Source: Lytechinus pictus
Lineage: Eukaryota > Echinodermata > Echinoidea > Temnopleuroida > Toxopneustidae
Assembly: GCF_037042905.1 (NCBI RefSeq)
Contig: NC_087252.1
Coordinates: forward strand, 28,820,994-28,884,993
Length of the DNA: 64,000 bases
Direction of reading: 5' to 3'
Shown here: positions 60,815 through 64,000 of the stretch, piece after piece
Layout of the letters: every line of letters begins with the position of its first letter
Numbering within the stretch: the stretch's first letter is position 1
Notes under the pieces: model-generated
What the model was told of the DNA's origin: nothing
Databases searched by the model: none
Seen by the model: the letters and a program-made list of their open reading frames with translations, nothing else
Made by a program: the position numbers and the translations under genes

Positions 60815-61485
60815 AATATAATAATAATAATGATAACTTAGTCTTATATAGCGCTTGTCATGAAAGCCATATCAAAGCGCTTTACAAAGTAGAACATACG
60901 AAATATTCAATTTAAGTCAATTCAAATAAAACATTTATTTTCATCCATTTCATCACATATTTTTCTTGTAAACATTAATTCAAACATAAATCAATTTGTT
61001 ATGAAAAATATACGTATGTACATGTAATAAGGAAGGTGTATACCCTAAAAGCTTAGGCTTGTGGCGGGATACGCCTATAGACAAAAAAAACAAATATAGG
61101 CCTACAAACAAAAGTAAAATTAGAAATCATATAACAAAATATTTAAAAATATCAAGGACACTGTAAATGGGTCTATGTTGAATATGTTTTCTTCATGAGA
61201 TACGTCTTTGAATTGGATCGAAACGATGCGATATTTGGGATACAACGGAGGGAAGCTGGAAGAGTATTCCAAAGACGTGGTGCAGAGCTTGAAAAGGACA
61301 TATCACCAAAAAGTTTAGTTTTTACTTTTTTGACTGTTAAGAAACTTTTGATAATAGTGACGATGTTAACTATGTTATTCCTATTCTCTTTCCTTAGCGC
61401 CAGATGAAACTTGTCGATATTCAATTCTGAAAAAGGGGCAATTAAATTATAAGGAATTGACGTAAATTTCATCTTATTTATTAAT
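60815..61485 (-). mobile_element. L2/CR1-like LINE 3' end
   Basis: The minus strand encodes FGDMSFSSSAPRLWNTLPAS followed by SFRSNSKTYLMKK, the usual C-terminus of such reverse transcriptases. The 3' UTR ends CAAGCGCTATATAAGACTAA and ATT repeats at 60815-60850. Truncated at its 5' end. Confidence 0.85.
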
Positions 61486-61879
61486 CTAAAAAAAACTGAA
61501 CCACATGCCTTACTAAAGTCGAGAAAGACAACACCGAGAAAAACTAAATTTAAACTAGAAGCAATTTAACAAGAACGAATCTGACTAATCTGCGAAACAA
61601 ATGATGTAACAAAACCATGAAAACGGAAGGGGTTCGCCTAAAAAAATAAAAAAACGCAGGTCCACAGCCGTCTACTTTCGAAAAAAAAAATGTGTTAAGG
61701 ATAACATTAATGATGATAGTTGCGATGTCTAGTCGGAAAATTGCTTGGGTCCTTCCCTTTTCCGCCTTGGTCATTGGGGGCGCTTTAACAAAGTGCGCTG
61801 CGCGTAAGGAACTCCATGACAATTCTTTCACACCGTCTTTATGTGGATTCGAGATGAAGGGATGCATGCAGGAATCCTG

Positions 61880-62026
61880 GGGAGCATTTAATCAACATTT
61901 TTGTCCGACAAGTTTTCAGATTTGACAACTTCCCTTGATGTTGATTGGCTAGGAAGCAGTGTTACTATGGTAGCTAGCCTAACTGTCGGATAAAACGTCT
62001 GACAACTCCTTTCATGAAACGCTCCC
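61880..62026. mobile_element. 147-bp family G element with empty site
   Basis: GGGAGCATTTAATCAACA to TTTCATGAAACGCTCCC, flanked by CTG on both sides (61877-61879, 62027-62029). Copy 1 of the duplication has CTG once at 50263-50265 with no insert. Confidence 0.9.
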
Positions 62027-62085
62027 CTGAACGAAAGACGTTGCTCGGTCTTTCGACAAGAGGTCTCCTAAAGGGGATCTCGATT

Positions 62086-62831
62086 CTAAAGTTGCGCCAG
62101 ATGCTGTGCATCGAATATCAGATGACTCCTACTGACGACGTTGCCTTCAACATGCAGTTCAAAATGGATTGTACCCGGATTGTCCTTCATCTCCCAACAG
62201 AGAATCTTAAGCTCTTGTCCTTGATGGTACTCCTTAATGTACTCCACAGCGTAGGTCTTCAATCTGTAGTGGATCAGCTCTCGGTGGAAGGACTTGAGGA
62301 ACCCCGCCACAGCTGCAGAACTCCCTGCATCGTAGATGAAACGCATGTACGGCATTTGATTAACATGCCCATTGTGGTCCACGTCACTCCACTGAATTGC
62401 AGTCTTCCACTTGAAGACATCATCTTTCGCAAACTGCATGGGTATGAACTGATGCCTCTTTGGGGCCTCCTTCAGCGTGATCTTACCCTCATACTTCTTG
62501 ATTGATTCCAGACTAACCGGTAAGAGCTTCTTTTCTTTCAGGTCAATCGTCATGCATTGCATTTGGCCTGTCATGTAAAGCAGGTTGGACTCGTCATCTC
62601 GAAGTTCAATGCCGATGTACGTAGATGTCCTCCCTAGATAGGCAATGTAGGAATCGTATCTGACTGGCCTGGAAACGAAATTGGTAGAGTGGTATGCAAG
62701 TAGGAAGTTTAGACTGAAACAGCGGCCAAAGTAAGAGGTGCTCTCGTCAGGCTCGCCATCTGCAGCGACTGGTGAATGCTGTAATGCTGCCAGCAGACTG
62801 TATCCTACATGGTAATGAGGGTGAATGGCTC
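62086..62831 (-). CDS. Thioesterase-like copy 2, exon 2
   Basis: Same acceptor as copy 1; ends DAQHLAQL and TAG at 62088-62086. Confidence 0.8.
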
Positions 62832-63336
62832 CTATTTAAACAAGAACAAGCAAAAACAAAGGATGTGTCTATAGATCGAAGATACGGCGTTACTTTGAAC
62901 TAGCCCATCCCACTTTGATAGGTTAGAACTTTATTAATGAGAAAAAAGTTGTGGGGGCATGGCGAATGGAAAATTTATTTAAAAAAACTGCGAGCAAGCG
63001 TAGCTAGTGAGACAAATGTTGGACCGTTCCGGGTCAAAAAGAGACTTGGGTCCAATGTAACCATTTTGGGGTCAAATAGTTTCCTCACTCCATCACATCG
63101 GTCCTTGTATCAATGAAACAAAAATATAATATGAAATTCATAAAAATATAATATAAAATACGCATCATACAAAAAGTTAGTGACTGTCTTTTACCAATTT
63201 TGTTGAAATCGTTCCAACCGAACTGCTTCAGATGATATGACTTGGGGTATTTGTCTGGACTTGCCTTCAGGATATCTTTCAAAAACCTTTGAAACTGATG
63301 GTATACGGTTTCCATAGTGGTGGTTTCTCGCTGCAT
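62086..63336 (-). CDS. Double-hotdog acyl thioesterase-like protein, copy 2 (two exons)
   Basis: Exon 1 (63336-63195) and exon 2 (62831-62086) give 295 residues, same structure and splice sites as copy 1. SDVDHNGHVN is intact, and there is no stop or frameshift. It differs from copy 1 at 11 residues, all in the last 162. Both copies therefore look able to make protein; expression is unknown. Confidence 0.75.
63195..63336 (-). CDS. Thioesterase-like copy 2, exon 1
   Basis: The protein sequence is identical to exon 1 of copy 1; same donor. Confidence 0.75.
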
Positions 63337-63626
63337 ATTACAGCTCCTTGTGAAAACCTGGCGATTTCTAGCGAACAGGGGAAGACAGATATGAAATATT
63401 ATAAACTTTCTCTTCTTTGCATCGGATCAAGCTTTATGGGGCATAACAGGTAACGTAAGCTAATGTTATACACTAACATGAATGCACAGTGGTGAAACGA
63501 GCCTCCCCCCCCAAAAAAAAAAAATGAAATAAATAAATAAATAAATGAATAAATAAATAGATAAAGCAACATATAGTCTTTCTTACACAGGATCTGTAAA
63601 AACTATATCATCACTTTTCTGGGGTG

Positions 63627-64000
63627 AGGTCAAGTCCACCCCAGAAAAGTGATGATTTGAATAAATTGAGAAAAATCAAACAAGCAAAGTGCTGAAAATT
63701 TCATCAAAATCGGATGGAAAATAAGACATTTTAAAGTTTCGCTTATTTTTCACAAAACAGTGATATGCACAATTCAGTGACATGCAAATGAGACAGTCGA
63801 TGACGTCCCTCACTCACTATTTCTTTTGTTTTTTATTGTTTGAATTATACAACATTTCATTTTTTACAGATTTGACAATAAGGACCAACTTGATTGAACC
63901 ATATAGTATTAAACAATGCTAATTGCACATGTTCAGGGAAAAATTAATCGTTGTTTCACACGACAACAGGGAGAAAATTGGAATATTTTTTTTCATATTT
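63627..64000. mobile_element. Family A element, cut by the window end
   Basis: Counterpart of 51865-52470, with an 11-bp deletion near 63725 and small changes. Confidence 0.9.

Larger units (their letters stand above)
60161..64000. repeat. Segmental duplication copy 2 (runs off the window)
   Basis: Partner of 47811-52470. Its gene and 3.8 kb of flank are collinear with copy 1 apart from element insertions. Confidence 0.92.

Overview
The window is eukaryotic. It has long introns with GT..AG borders, poly-C and poly-T runs, trinucleotide microsatellites, tRNA-derived SINEs, decayed LINE reverse transcriptases and a dense load of small inverted-repeat elements. The repeat spectrum and gene types fit a marine invertebrate deuterostome, most likely an echinoderm such as a sea urchin. 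That assignment rests on general resemblance only. No prokaryotic operon, CRISPR array or functional RNA gene was seen.

Layout. (1) 1-1360: a 163-bp tandem repeat, then the last coding exon of an arylamine N-acetyltransferase-like gene on the + strand. (2) 1361-8640: repeats (TTAA-flanked palindromic elements, a decayed LINE, SINEs). (3) 9129-42419: one + strand gene of nine coding exons for a 486-residue type I membrane protein of the immunoglobulin superfamily. It has a signal peptide, a V-like Ig domain, a C2-like Ig domain, one transmembrane segment and a long tail made of small exons. Every internal exon is phase 1-1. Its first intron, about 22 kb, is filled with small elements. (4) 42420-47800: 3' flank and nested repeats. 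(5) 47811-52470 and 60161-64000: a segmental duplication, each copy carrying a two-exon, 295-residue double-hotdog thioesterase-like gene on the - strand. The two genes differ at 11 residues, all in the second hotdog domain. (6) 52471-60160: between the copies, a SINE, a hypothetical small ORF, palindromic elements and a 2.3-kb poly-C-ended element with about ten copies of a GCTCGCGCTTCGCGCTCGC core.

The genes do not form a pathway; they are separate transcription units. The strongest mobile-element evidence comes from paired filled and empty sites in the window's own duplications. These show a 603-bp TTAA-target element present at 49487-50089 but absent at 61707-61710, and a 147-bp element present at 61880-62026 but absent at 50263-50265. 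All splice junctions were inferred by eye from GT/AG signals, reading-frame phase and protein-family logic. No search or alignment program was run.
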